DNA of 64,000 bases from Dirofilaria immitis. Its lineage: Eukaryota > Nematoda > Chromadorea > Rhabditida > Onchocercidae. The stretch lies in contig JAKNDB010000085.1 of the NCBI GenBank assembly GCA_024305405.1, positions 806,001-870,000 of the forward strand, in the 5' to 3' direction. Shown here one piece after another: positions 11,219 through 24,339 of the stretch (the stretch's first letter is position 1; every line of letters starts with the position of its first letter). Under the pieces are notes generated by a model. It worked only from the letters and a program-made list of their open reading frames with translations, did no database searches and had not been told where the DNA came from. The position numbers and the translations under genes are program-made.

Positions 11219-14200
11219 GATATTCGACGATATTTTGGTGGAAGTGGAGGAAAAGTGCTCTTACAGAGCTAAGAGCTAGTCAAGGTAGTCCGAAAAGAAC
11301 AGATACACGATGTCAGGCCACACAGAATAAGCCAAATAAGAAGCCATTGGTAGCTGATATCTTGCTATCCAATGACTGTAAGATTCAATGCTATTTAGAA
11401 AACTCATTAATTTTGTAGTTTACAAGGCTGAACAAATAAAGTTGTATCTGTGAATATTTGTATTACATAAACGTGTGGCTTCTTCCAGAAGCCACCCGTT
11501 ATTTTCATTTCTTTCCGTTTTTTCTGTTTTTTTCGCCGATAGAGACTTTAATTATTTTAGAAATTTCAACAATTTTGATGTTTTATTTGAAATATTTCTT
11601 ACAGTTGAAACATTTGAAGCTATCTATAATGTAAATTTTTGGGTTTATATTATTTTTTTACACTTATATGTTTAAAATTTTTCAAATATCTATCAACTTG
11701 CTCCAACATTAGAATAAATTTGAATGTAAAATTAATAGTGCTATAATTTGTACTTTTCTAGTTAAATATTCAAACTAAATATATAAATATAAATATAAAT
11801 GTTTCAATTGTTTTACAGCTGATGATGAGAATCCACTGCCACGTTCGCTACATAAACAGTTATGCAAAAAAGAGTTAAAAAAGAATTCTGCTATCATCTG
11901 GTAATTTTTCCCATTCTTTATTTCTTTTGCATCTAAATTATGACTTCTTGACTTTTAAATTTAATTTATTGTTATAATGAAATACCAAAACGAATAGCAC
12001 TTTAGTAATATTTTCCATTTTTTTATAAACTTCTTAACTAAATACAAATGAGATAATGAAATGTTTTTACTTAGTATGTTTCTTTTTTGAAGATGATGAG
12101 GATGACCTACCACCTTCAACTTCGCAAATACGGTATCCTAAAAGGAGTGGAAAAATTTCTTTGAAGAAAGTGGATAGTAAATCGACAGAGACTTTGTTGA
12201 AGCATACAACACAAACCACTACCGATGTAAGTTGTTGACTAACTAAGCATAGGATATGTATATTGGGATATCTTTACAAATTTCTTCGATTGTTTGTATT
12301 TATCGCATTTCAGGAAGAAATTGATAATAGCGAAGACGTAGATGGATTTTTTCCAGTACCGCCAACAAAAAGAAACGTGTTAGAACGCCATCAGGCCAAA
12401 GCAAACTGGATTTTAGCTGCGTTGGTCTTGCCAAAAAGAAAGATTCCCAAAAGTTTGTTGGAAGTTATTTTTGGTGTTTAGTTTTTATACTTAGTTTAAC
12501 GTATCATAAATGTTGGTTAAAATGGAATCTTAAAAATTATTACTTGCATCAGATTAATTGAAAATTTTCAGAAAAGAAACCAAGTCTTGCACATGAATTG
12601 GAGGCGATCGATCCGGCCGAATTCTTCCGAAGTTTCACGAAAAGTTCTACAGAAAAGAAAAAAGCATAGAACAAAATATAAGCGAAATTAGAAAAACAAG
12701 TCCGTCAGAAAAAAGATTGAAATAGGTATTTCATCGCAAACCTCGTCGCGAAAACCAAAGCAGGGATTAATTCCAAAAACAAGGACAGAAGAGAAAAAAA
12801 AGCCGTCAGAGAAAAATGTTCAAATAACGATTTCACCGCAGACTTCGCCGAGAAAATGGAAGCAGAAATTATCTCCAGAAAATAAAAACAGAAGAGAAAC
12901 TGTTGAACTGAATGCTGAGGAATCAGTAAGTAAAACGCAAACACGATCTATTAAAACGAAAAAATCACCAAAATTGTTGCATCTGTTTCTGATAAATCAA
13001 TAACAATAAAGAAGAATATGGCTGTTACAAAGCGAGAGGGTGAACAAAGGGAGGGAGCAAAAAATGGGAGGAGGAACATGGGATAAGTAAAAATTCAAAA
13101 TAAGAAATGAAAATTTGGATAAAACAAGACCAAACGAAATTATCATGGAAAAAAAAGTATCGAAAAACAGAATGACTCGGCAAAAATCATCAGAAATGAC
13201 AAAAACCTTAGAAATGGAAATGTCAAAAGTTGATGAGCTAACAGAAATTGAGAGTCCTTTTCAAGAAGTGAGTTTATTATTTAGTCCTTCCTACCTTATC
13301 AAATGATTTATGAAATAATGACAGAAGATTTTTTGATCAGAAATAACAAAAGATTTTTTGATCTGATGTCCAAAAATATGAATTTATTGTATTAAATTCA
13401 AATATCGATTATTTTGGGAGGCGTATTTGCCATGGGTTGACAAATATAAACCGAATAGTATAAAATATCTGGTTGGACAAAATGGAGAAAAATCGCCAAT
13501 GAATAAGTTGCTGGGTTGGCTCTGAAATTGGGCGAAGAATCACTTAAGTGTAGGTGGCAAACAGAAAAAGGTAAGCGAAATTTTTGTTTGAGAAAAAATG
13601 TGAATTTTTATGTGAAAGTTAGAAATAATAAAACATTTCATGATCTTTTAGTTTTTCATATGTGGGTTCTTTATTTACGAGTAAAATAATAAGGTTTACT
13701 TTAACGTAGTTTCTTTTTAAATCTTTCGGATTTCGAATTACATTTCAAAATTTTGTTTTCTTTTGTAAAATAAGAGATAGGTTGACATTAGGAAAGGTTC
13801 ATTTGTATTTTTTCGTAATATTAAATGTCTAACAAAATACAGCACGGCCTCCTCCATGGTTAGCGCAGAGTGATGGTACAGCTTTTAAAGCGGTAATGCT
13901 TAGTGGTCCACCTGGTTAGTTTCTATATTTTTTTCCACAAAAGACCTGAAATTAAAATTAAAATTTATCTTTACTTGTTATATTTTTGAAAATAATTATA
14001 AATGTTAAGAGATGTCTTTGATGTTAAGAGATGTCAACATTTTAACATGAATTTTTTAAACTTTGAATTTTTCCTATCTTTAAGGTGTTGGTAAAACTAC
14101 TTGTGCTGTAATGGCTTGCAAAGAGCTTAAACTGCGATATGTTGAGAAAAATGCGTCAGATGTGAGAAACAAAAAGCATTGGAAGCACAAACATCCGAAG

Positions 14201-17200
14201 TAATTGGTTGTGAACAAATGGACAATTATGTAAATCGTTCAATCGCACGTAAGAGTAAGTTTTGTTAGTAAAAATTCCGTGAGACTTCAGTTAAGTTAAA
14301 AAGTTAAAAATAGAGTTTGAAATGAAAAGCTGAAATAATAAAAAGTTAATAATTTTCTTTGCAGTAAGTACATCCAGTGAAATAACTCATGTACTCATTA
14401 TGGATGAAGTGGATGGTATGAGCGGGAATGATGACCGAGCAGGAGTAAGTTTTGAAACTAAAATTTCCCTTCATTTATTTTCAGGAGCAATAGATTGAGT
14501 AATTTTCGAACTGAAATTTTCATGTCAGTGATTTAGAGACTATATTATATCAACTATTCTTTGAATTGACAATTGAATAACTTGAATTCTTGTCGAAACT
14601 TTTGCAGTTAAATTTAATTTCATGATATCATTAGAAGTTTTGCACAATTCCTTTGCAGTTTCCATATTTTGTTTTGCAGATCGCCGAATTAATACGAATG
14701 ATTAAAGAAACATTAATACCAATTATTTGTATATGTAATGACCGGCAGTCACAAAAGATGCGTTCATTGGTGAATTATTGCTTTGATGTGCGTTTCCAGA
14801 GACCGCGTGTTGAACAGATCAGGGTTAGATTTTGTTTTGAGTAAAAGTTTTTCCTTTATATTTTTATCTTCCTAACTGATTTTGCCAATTATGACTTTCA
14901 GTTAGATTTTCTAAAAATCTCAACAATTTACAAGGTTTACAAATATTTTAAGACTTAGAAATTGCTCAATTAACGCTCAAATAAATCTTTCATTAATTGA
15001 GAAAGAGAAAGAAGAATAAAGAAAAAAATCTGAGTAAACAGCTAATTAAATTGTAGACTTATCCGGTTAAAAATACATCATATAATTTTGAGGATTCAGT
15101 AATTCGTTCCGATAATGAATGCAACTTATTATAAAAAAAAGAAAATTGTGAACAATTTTTATGCAAATATTCTCTAATTACATAACTTTTCTGGTTCTTC
15201 AGGCAAGATTGTTTACAATTGCATGTCAGGAATGTTTGAAGGTTGGTAAAGAAGAAATTGACGAAATTATTGAAACTGCACAGCATGATGTTCGTCAATC
15301 AATTTATAATTTACAGCTGTTAAAATCAGGCAAAGGTGGAGAGAAAATGCAAAGTAAAGATGCTGCTGTTGTAAGTTTTCCATCAATAATCACGTGGAAT
15401 GTTGAAATTCCATGTAGAAAAATGTTTTCAAAAACCGATGTTTTGAAACTGCTATATATTACTAAGAAAAAGAAGCTGTTTTCTATGATATTTTTTTAAT
15501 TTTTAATGTATAAGAAATGCTTAGATTAAATTATTTTGAATGTTTCTGTTCATGTTTTGAGATGCCTATGTCAAATCATTTTTTAAAGCTTTATTTCTCG
15601 TAACAAACGCATTTGAAAATATTTCTTTAATTATTGTTTTAATGTTAGTATTACCTGAATTTTTTCTCAAAATCAAGGTATATGTTAGAGCATATCGCAA
15701 AGAAAAATATTCGAGAAATAGAAGAATAAAAATTAAATATATAAATAATCAATTAAATTTTTTTCTTGCAGAATCCTTTCGAAGCTACGCGTCGTCTTCT
15801 AAATATTGATACACCAACATGGGAAAAACAACAGATGTTTTTCGTCGATCCTTCAGTTATGCCACTTTTTGTACATGAAAATTATCCATTTGTGCAGAAT
15901 TCAAAAATGAGGTAATTTTTTTAAAAAAAAGTGAGAAATTAAGATGACCATGGGATGAATTTTTATAAATTATTTTGATTTTCAAATCATAATAATGTTC
16001 ATTCAGATTAATTGTTTATCTTACTAATTGTTCATTCTATTAATCATTATTTCTATTGTTGATATAACTGAATTTTATCATATAATTTTGAATGCAATTT
16101 AGATCTGATATAACTATATCGATTTGTAATTCACATAACTAGAGTGAGATGATTTTCTGACTTTATTTGATAAGGAAATGTTTGTAGTATTCAGGAATTA
16201 TACCCTCTTTGTTTGAACATTACCAGTTTTTGTTCCTTTCCAGGAACGGAAAAATCTACTGTAAATATAAAACGATAAGTATATGAGTGATATTTTCTGA
16301 ACTAATTTGTGGTTCATTTAATATGCTATATTTTATCAGTTACAGTCTTAGTGAACGATTATGTGCATTGAGAAAAGCTGCAAGCAGTATTTCAGAAGGC
16401 GATGTAATCGATCGAATTATTCGAACAACAGGTGCATGGACACTGCTTAATGAGCAAGTTGGTTGTTCGCTTTCTTTCTTTGTAGTAGATGTTTCCTTTT
16501 TTCCTTACAAACGAAAAATTAGTAAATACAATAAAATTTTTTAACGTTAAGTTTGTATGTGAAACCTACTTCACTTATAGGCATTGTTTTCATCTGTTCT
16601 ACCGACTTTCTACATGAATGGTTATATGAAGGGAATGATTAATTTTCCTTCGTGGTTGGGAAAGAATTCTACATCGAATAAACGTCAACGGTTATTACGC
16701 CAGCTGACAACTCACGCGTACTTAAGGTTGGCATTTTTATTAGTCAAAAATGACATCATGAAATAACATTTTAATTGTTGTAATTTATATAGTTATTATC
16801 CATCGTAGGCAAGTTCGATAGTAACATATAGTTATAATTTAAATTTATATAAATTTGTAAGTATTCTGAAATATATCATCTAGCAAAAGTAATCGATTAC
16901 GTAAAGATCATAAGTTTATGAGAAAATATTTTTCAAATTTGTTGCATGTCTTGTGCTTTGGATCTTCCAGTTTTTTTATCATATAATAAGAATTTAGAAC
17001 ATTTGTTGCTGTCTTCCCTATGGTACTTGATTATATACCTGTTTTGCGACAGAACTACTGCCATTCATTATTGGATAAAGGGAATGATGGTATAAAGTTA
17101 GTAATTTTTAAATGTAGAACTTTTCTTCCTTATTTTTATAGCGATATTTAATCTTCTCGACTAGTGGAGCTTATCGCATGTTGATTTTTGTTCGGACTGA

Positions 17201-18318
17201 ACCTAGAAAAGTTGGCATCGTTATTTAGGACATTTAATTTCTGGGTTATATTTAATGCTTAATGCTTCTAAAGATATACACTTAAATTATTATAGAAGTA
17301 ATCAATTTTTCATTTTAATTGAAAGGTTTTAGTGATGTCGTCAATCTATACAAGGAATATAATTTGATCAGGGATGATATCGAATCAATTGCTGAATTGG
17401 CTGTTTGGTCTGGTATGAAGGATCCGGGAGCTGCTATTCCAACTAAGGTATTTTTGATTTTTTTGTCAAAATTTCGATAGCTTTTTTTTATTCGCTGAAT
17501 TATTTTTCTTATTAAGATCTGATTTTTCGGTCCCTATTTCAGATCAAAGCAGCTTTGACACGAACTTTGAATAAAGAACACATTATTTTACCTTATGCGC
17601 TGGATACCTTAGTAAAAGGAAGAAAGAAATTAGGAGGAGGTGAATTTTGTGAACTCGACAATTCCTGAACTTTAATAGTTGCACATAGTGCGCTTCGAAT
17701 TTCTTAAATAACATTGATTTTATGAGTGCAGCTGTGCAGAAATTTCAAATATCATTTTTCAAATATATATTAAACCCTAGAGAAATGCAAATTATTACGT
17801 GAAACCAACTTTTTAAATCGTTCTCAAAAAATAAGAGGAGGAAGCTTCTGATATTGAGATTTCCTGGCTGGAAGAATATCCAGTGAAAAATTTATTGCAG
17901 TCGAAATTTTTATCTCAAAAAAATTAATCTTAAGGTTTCGATTTGGGTCTTGAAGTAGATGAAGAAGGTAATTTGATTGGGCAAATTGGAGACGAAAATG
18001 ATTTAGAAGGTTCCGAAGGAGAAAGCGATAATGATGATAATTTTACTGAAGTCACAAAGAAAAAGCCAGTGTTGCAAATGAAAGTAAAAGTAAGCAAGGA
18101 AGTTAATTTTTTTAATAGTAGTGTGAAAGACTGCTGGTTTTCTGTTCTCTTTGAAATTTATGAATTTGTTGATTGAAGTGTAAAGTGGTTAATTTTATGT
18201 CAGTATTAATACTGGTATTTTTCAGGAACACATGGTGGAAAAGAGCAAGCTAATGGTAGTGGTATCCGTGGGTTACGTGGTAGACATAGAACTGGCAAAG
18301 GACGATAATAAAAAGTGA
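11219..18318 (+). CDS. rfc-1: replication factor C subunit 1 (large clamp-loader subunit), 5' exon not found
   Basis: RFC1 loads PCNA onto primed DNA with RFC2-5. The first recognised exon (11219-11349) starts DIRRYFG, matching the PCNA-binding N-terminus (MDIRKFFG in other animals), but its Met lies in an unseen exon. Charged linker exons follow (about 11820-13268). Conserved exons are 13421-13570 (WVDKYKP), 13843-13914, 14085-14254 (Walker A GPPGVGKTT across the junction), 14365-14444 (Walker B LIMDEVDG), 14680-14823 (CICND sensor), 15203-15370, 15772-15911, 16346-16457, 16581-16726, about 16890-17091, 17326-17447, 17543-17639, 17935-18089 (acidic) and 18226-18318. I did not find the usual BRCT domain. 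Frame breaks occur in A runs at 11251-11254 and 14171-14175. An in-frame TGA at 13523-13525 replaces the Arg expected in the WLRNW segment. The last exon is open in two frames; one gives a basic Gly/Arg tail ending at 18308, the other ends at 18318. Confidence 0.9.
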
Positions 18319-19316
18319 CGGATAGTCTGCAATCTTGATTTAATTAAATCTTTGATTTAATGGTGCTGTGATTGTTTCTTTCTTTTCAAGAATGAAAGAA
18401 TTTTTTGATAAGTGAAATTTCAAGAAAATTAATTAATAAAGTAAAACATGTAAACGTTATCTTAAATCATCTCTTCTTAACATCTGAATACCTCATTTTA
18501 TAGTCTTTTTCGGAAAATTTGTCAGAATGATAATCTTTGCAATCATTTTTCATCCATTTTCTTTTCTATTTGGAAGTATAATTTTTACACATGATATGTG
18601 AGTATATCATCAATTTTTATAGCGAACGTAACTATTTAAAATGTATCAACTTTTACGTTTTATTCTGTATGGAACTTATGAATAATATGAATATAAATGT
18701 TTTTATTTTCTAAAATGGTTTATTACATATTTTTAATCTTTTCACTTCGTCTTATTTTTTTCTAAACTGTTGTTTTATATCTAGCATTGTATTATATCTT
18801 GGAATTTATTGCATTAAGAAAATTTTACCGCATTTGGTCATTTAGTTTAATTACGGATTTTTATTTTGATCGGTTCGATTAAGCTTATATATAATACTTT
18901 AATATGATCTTTATCTGCATTTTATTCAGTATGATCTTGAATTGATTGTTTAGTTCACATTCAAATCTCTTAATTTTATTCTGTTGAAATAAACTTGGCA
19001 TTTCATTGTTGTAGTCGTTAATTGAAGATTTGTTGATGAACGAAATATTATTTGCCTGAGCTATCAATTTTATTTTTTCTTTTTACTTATTCTTTAGTTT
19101 TATGTTTTAAAATGAAATTTATGCTTGATGTCGCAAAATTATACAGAAAGAAATAGATGAATCCGAATGACCTTAATCAGGAATATAAATCAAATTCAGC
19201 CCTTTGACATTTTGGACGTATCGCAAAAGTGTAATAATTACACACCATTAAAAAGAGCACCAAAAACTATTTGTTCTACCAGCCAAATTGAATGATATCT
19301 TTTTATGAAATTTCAG
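18319..19316. other. RFC1 3' region and intergenic DNA
   Basis: Apart from the polyadenylation signal noted separately, I see no coding exon here. The short open frames are AT-rich and lack splice context. Confidence 0.5.
18435..18440 (+). promoter_or_regulatory. AATAAA polyadenylation signal of RFC1
   Basis: AATAAA lies about 120 bases after the RFC1 stop codon in AT-rich DNA, the first canonical signal downstream of the gene. Confidence 0.5.
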
Positions 19317-20479
19317 TTGGATCAAGCAGATATCGCTGTATGTGAGCTGTCAAGAATTAGGCGGTCGGTTTTATTTTTTCTGATTTATTAGATCCAGTGA
19401 ATTGAACGAATGGCTTTATGTATTTGCATCTGGCTTATATAATTTGTTGTTTTATATCATTAAGGGATATTTGGTTGATAAGTGGAGATCATAGTAGCAG
19501 TTTTCGATATTAGTGGTCGAAACAGGCTTAATTTATTCGATGTAATTTTTTCATCAATTTTTATATGCTATTTCACTTTTTTGTCTTTTTTCAGCGGTGG
19601 GATATTATCGCAATAATATCAACGTTGTATCCTGTTTTGAAGAATTTTATATGATTTTGAAATGTTGGAACAGGTATGATATTTTTAAAGCCAGATGTTA
19701 TTTTCAAAAATTATTCAGAATTTACTTGATTTTTGCTCTCGTCTGGAAATAATTTCATTTCAGAGTCAGTTAGTGTAATACTTCTTAGCTTATTTGAAAT
19801 ATTTGTGTTACTAGCTGTTTGCAGCCTTATGATGATACATTTGTTTTGGAAAGGAACATTTTATCAAATTTTCAGTTCTTCATTCTTAAAGGAAAAGGTT
19901 TGGTGTAAAAGTGGTAGATATTTCAAACCTTTTTCTTAGTTTTAGAATGCAGTTTCTAAAAAGTGCGATTTTTCTTAGTTTTAGAATGCAATTTCTAAAA
20001 AGAAAAATCTATTTGCTTGCTACAAGAAAAAAATTTGCTTTAATTGCAAAAACTGTAATCAAAACAGACTTTTCATTGCAACGGAATGTTTTGTTATGAT
20101 TCATCGGCTAATAGTTCATTTTATAGCGACTTCACAGGAAGTTCTGTCAGACATTCCCCTTAGAGGTCTTTTTTTCTACGATACCATTTCTATTATTTTT
20201 CGGCAATAATTCTGTTAATTTCTCATTTTAATTTAATTTCGAGGAACTTCTTTCTCTTTATGACTTCATAATTTGTTATCAATGATATAACATGTGTTTA
20301 TACAGCGAGGAACTGATTATGGTGCGATGTTAATCAAGGGTTCAGCTGGAATTGTGATAACTATTTCATTGGCTTTGATTTTTCTTGTTATTGGTAACAT
20401 GGTTTGTCAGACATTCACTCGTAAAGTTGTTTTGTGTGAAAAAGTTAGTTACTTGCAAATTTTTGATTTGGGGCGATAA
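19317..20479 (+). CDS. tentative small multi-span membrane protein
   Basis: Four candidate exons have good splice sites: 19317-19363, 19595-19673, 19764-19897 and 20306-20479 (stop at the end). Exons 1-2 read LYVSCQELG joined to AVGYYRNNINVVSCFEEFY, with several Cys as in an extracellular loop. Exon 3 contains a hydrophobic span (VILLSLFEIFVLLAVCSLMM). Exon 4 begins RGTDYGAMLIKG and holds another (IVITISLALIFLVIG) followed by basic NMVCQTFTRK. Phases agree between exons 1-2 and 3-4, but not between 2 and 3, so an indel or a missed exon is possible. The arrangement of spans and Cys recalls four-pass membrane proteins, but I do not recognise the family and no start codon is identified. Confidence 0.35.
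19931..20003. repeat. 39-bp tandem duplication
   Basis: The segment ttttcttagttttagaatgc starts at 19931 and recurs at 19970, and both copies continue a(g/a)tttctaaaaag. It lies in an intron of the tentative membrane-protein gene. Confidence 0.75.
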
Positions 20480-21811
20480 AGAATGCTTGACTTAATATTA
20501 TTTTTTGAGAAATTTGACGTCTAGTCGAATGGTTTACTTTACACCACAGACGAATATTCTCAGACTAGAATTTCTTGTGATTTCTATATTATATCCAAAA
20601 TTTTCTGCAGTGTTATAGAATGTCTAATTTAAATAAATCTGAATTTGTACGAAATCCCGAAAATATTTCCATGCTTAGTTTGTCCATTTTTATAAGATTG
20701 AATTGTATGAAGTACTTCAATCCTTTCCATGAAAACATTTCGACATTTGTTATGATAAATTAGTCATCGTCAAGAATCTTGTAATTTTGTCATTTTAGGA
20801 GAGCAAAGCATTAAAAGCATACAGATTGTTTTAGTTATCATTATTTCCTTCAATATTTAGAAAACACGAACAACTTATAATGTTTGAAAACCTTGTTTTA
20901 AAATATTGTATAGAATTACTAATCCATGAAAATTGATCAGTGTCATGTAAGAGTTTTCATTCTTTCCAACTTCTTATTTACTTTTTCAGAGGAAATATTA
21001 AAGTTTCGGTACGCTTATGCAATAATCTCGAAAACAGTAGTTTTCATGGTAAAAATTTTTTATTATTTATTTCATCGCAAGGTTGTTAATTTATAATAAA
21101 ATTCGTTATATATTAAAATTAAATTCATCTATAAATTCTGGTTGAGATAATGTATCATTTATAAAATTAGTAATGACTATTTAAGCTGCGAAATGCACTA
21201 AGATTTGTTCTTCAAAAAATCTTCAATGTTGCAAAGATATTTTATTTCGACCAATTGATTTTTAATCAGTTAGTCCATATTACGATGAATTGACAAAAGA
21301 TCGTTTAATAGCTAATGCTATTTTTTTAATAAGCAGATCCTATTGGAAGGTTTGATGCTTAGGTGATTACTGAATGTTTCCTAATAATGTTAGATTAGGT
21401 ATCAAAATTAGATCAAGTCTGTATTGAAGCACTTTTCAAATTTTATTTTTTTTTAAATTTATGGAATTTGTTTCAAATATAATGACTAGCGCTTTCGTTT
21501 TTTTTTTTTTTTTTTTTTTTTAAATCGGTAGAATCTATTTATTTCTTCATCTGAAGCTGACCTTATCCAGTCCATTCTTCTTCATTCATTTACTGGTTCA
21601 AATGATAGCAGTTGTTTAAAATGATAATTAATTTGAAGGTTTGTAATGTGGGAGGACTACTCTTATTGTTTAAGATGTGTTTTGTTAAAAAATATTTTAT
21701 AAGATTAAAATGTTGCTATTTGCATTACAGCATACGTCATTTTATTAATATCATCATACATTGCAACACTTATTAACGTTTTTCTGTTCAACATATTGAT
21801 CGTTTTATAAG
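20480..21811. other. intergenic, no gene recognised
   Basis: This is AT-rich sequence with a run of about 24 T at about 21499-21522. The promoter of the SOCS gene probably lies here, but no motif stands out. A T-rich AG sits directly before the SOCS start codon (ttttataag then ATG), suitable as a spliced-leader acceptor. Confidence 0.5.
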
Positions 21812-24339
21812 ATGGTAAAAACTTCCATGCAAGCATATTCGGAACGAAGTAGGACGATTATCAGGTAAGTAAAATGTAGTTTTTTTTGACTAAATGCATC
21901 AATCTTATATTTGACGATTGATTATTTATTAACTCTAATTAGTCCTTATTATTCTTTTGCATTTGTTGTTTTTAACTGCTTGATGTACTTTGACTAAAGT
22001 ATTTGTTTGATAAATTGTTAAACGTATATGCGTAAGAGTTGCTTAATTTATTGAAACATAGGCAGATTTTATCATTTTTTGTTTTAAGGGAGGAAATACA
22101 TACTGCTTACTTGGTACCGAAAAATCTGTACTTAGTGGAAGCTCCATAGTAAGGAAGAGCTAAATATTAATCGAAACTAAACCTATGTTTTCGTTTCAGT
22201 AGAATCAAAAATAAATATATCATGACTGTAACATTTTAATATTGTGAATATAATGTAAAATCTTATTTTTAATTTCATTTTTCATTTATATTCTAGCAGC
22301 AAATTAAGTAAATTATTCGATTATATGGAAATATAGATTCAGCTTTATTAATTATATTAAACTATCCCATTCACTTTTTTTCCAGACGCATTCATATGAC
22401 ATTATTATCATGTTTCCCGACAAATACTAATGGTGAAAGGTTGGATGCAGATGAAGAAACGGGAATTAATGTAGATTTGAGAGAAATCATCGTTCCTTCT
22501 GCAATCAATTCCCAACAGTCTATTCAAGGTATATTGCTGATGTAACTTCCGTTTGTAATCTCTTTACTTCAGTAAAATACTTATTCTGTTATTGTAATGC
22601 AGGTGATTAGTCAACATTTTATCAGACATGAATATATTCAAAAAGCGTTTGAGTATTGATGCTGCATTGTTCCAAAATGTACATATCATGCAACTGTTCT
22701 ACCCATCGCGTACTGATTAAAAAAATTTTTCGAATGACTTTCAATATTTTCTATTACAGCCTCAATTAAATTCATTACAAATAAACGTTATTATATTAAC
22801 TGATATTTTGTTAATTTACATTTGAAATTTAAATAACAATTGCTTATTTCTACTTTTTCAAGTTTTTACTTATTTTTTCAGCTGCCAGAAATTGCCGGTT
22901 GAGGTTTCTGCTTGCTGCTGATATTGGTGCCGAGCAACCAGAACCAACTGGACGAACATCGCTACATGGTATAACCTTAATTTTTCAAAACTAAAAATTT
23001 TATATTATATTTAAAACCAATTCAGTTATCCACTGATTGTATTTTACAGTGGCTTTTTTACCTATTCTTTTATAGATTTAGTGCCGAAAGATGAGCCTTA
23101 CAGAGTGCATACATTAGTTCACTATACTAATTGTCTTGTACCAAGACTAGATTTGATTATTGATATGCCGTATTATTGGGGTATTATGGATCGTTATGAA
23201 GCGGAAGCATTACTGGACAACAAACCAGAAGGTATATTTTTCCTAGTCATATTGAATTATTGATTGCAGAATTACCGGTGTTCTAATGCGAATAAACAAG
23301 TTATTGAATTTTTTAGAAGCAAAAATTTATAATTTTGATGTGATTAGAATTTATAATTCAATAATCCAAAGCTGTTATGCGAATCTTAGTAGTTAAAATG
23401 AGCAATTCTTAATAATGCTACTTACTTTTTTAAATATTCGTAATTAATTCAACGAATGCTTTTCCAAATATTATAGGTACGTTCTTGTTGCGTGACAGTG
23501 CGCAGTCCGAATATTTATTCTCTGTATCGTTTCGTCGATATAAGCGTACACTACATGCACGTATTGAGCAAAAAATCATCGATTCAGTTTTGATTTTTCG
23601 GATCCATCAATTTATTCTGCAAATACAATAACTACGCTTATTGCATATTATAAAGATCCGACAAAGTAAGGTTCTGTGGATAGCGAAAAAGTTAAAATGA
23701 CACTAAAGTAGAAATATGGGAGAGAAATGAGATATTAGTTTTTATCAGTTTTGATTTTTTTATTGTTTCTAGTGTTTGCGTGAAGAAAATTTTAAAATTT
23801 TTTCCTCATTACAACAATTTTCAGGTGTTTATTTTTTGAACCACAATTATTGATACCACTACCAAGAAATTTTGTTTTCCCATTGCAAGTTAGTATATTT
23901 TTTGCTTGTGTTTTCGAAAGCAATTAAATAGTTCGGCGGTGTCATGAACTTTATGATATTTTTAATTCATTATCAAAAAATTGTTGCTTCAATAAAGAGA
24001 ATTTTGAACAGGTATAATATAAGAGACTTATTTTCTGTTTTTAAAATTGATCTATTTTATTATATTCTCTGTTACGAAAAATCAAGGTTTAATCAACTTG
24101 AAACTTTGAAGCATCTGTTTCAGTATCTTTGCCGTGCTCGCATAGCAAGTTTGACGACGTACGATAATGTCGAAAAGTTGAATTTGCCAATTTTACTGAA
24201 AAGTTTCGTTAAAGAATATCATTATAAGCATCCCGTGAAGACGGTGAATTATACACCGGATACGGATCTCTTACATACTTATGCTTTATCATCAGTTGAA
24301 GCTATAACAGCTGAAGCTTTGGATCGAAATAATATATAA
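21812..24339 (+). CDS. SOCS4/5-type suppressor of cytokine signalling (SH2 + SOCS box)
   Basis: Seven exons: 21812-21864, 22386-22528, 22882-22968, 23076-23231, 23477-23665, 23825-23888 and 24124-24339. They give about 302 residues if one A missing from the run at 23570-23575 is allowed for. The N-terminus is short and unconserved. A segment [15 protein letters not shown] precedes the SH2 domain, as in vertebrate SOCS4/SOCS5. The SH2 domain begins [15 protein letters not shown] and has the phosphotyrosine-pocket motif GTFLLRDSA. The C-terminal SOCS box has a BC-box (LQYLCRARI) for Elongin B/C and a cullin-box-like [15 protein letters not shown]. The protein should act as substrate receptor of a Cullin-RING ligase that binds phosphotyrosine proteins and dampens receptor signalling. 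It is shorter than vertebrate SOCS4/5 (over 400 residues). The start follows a spliced-leader-like acceptor; upstream coding exons cannot be excluded. Confidence 0.93.
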
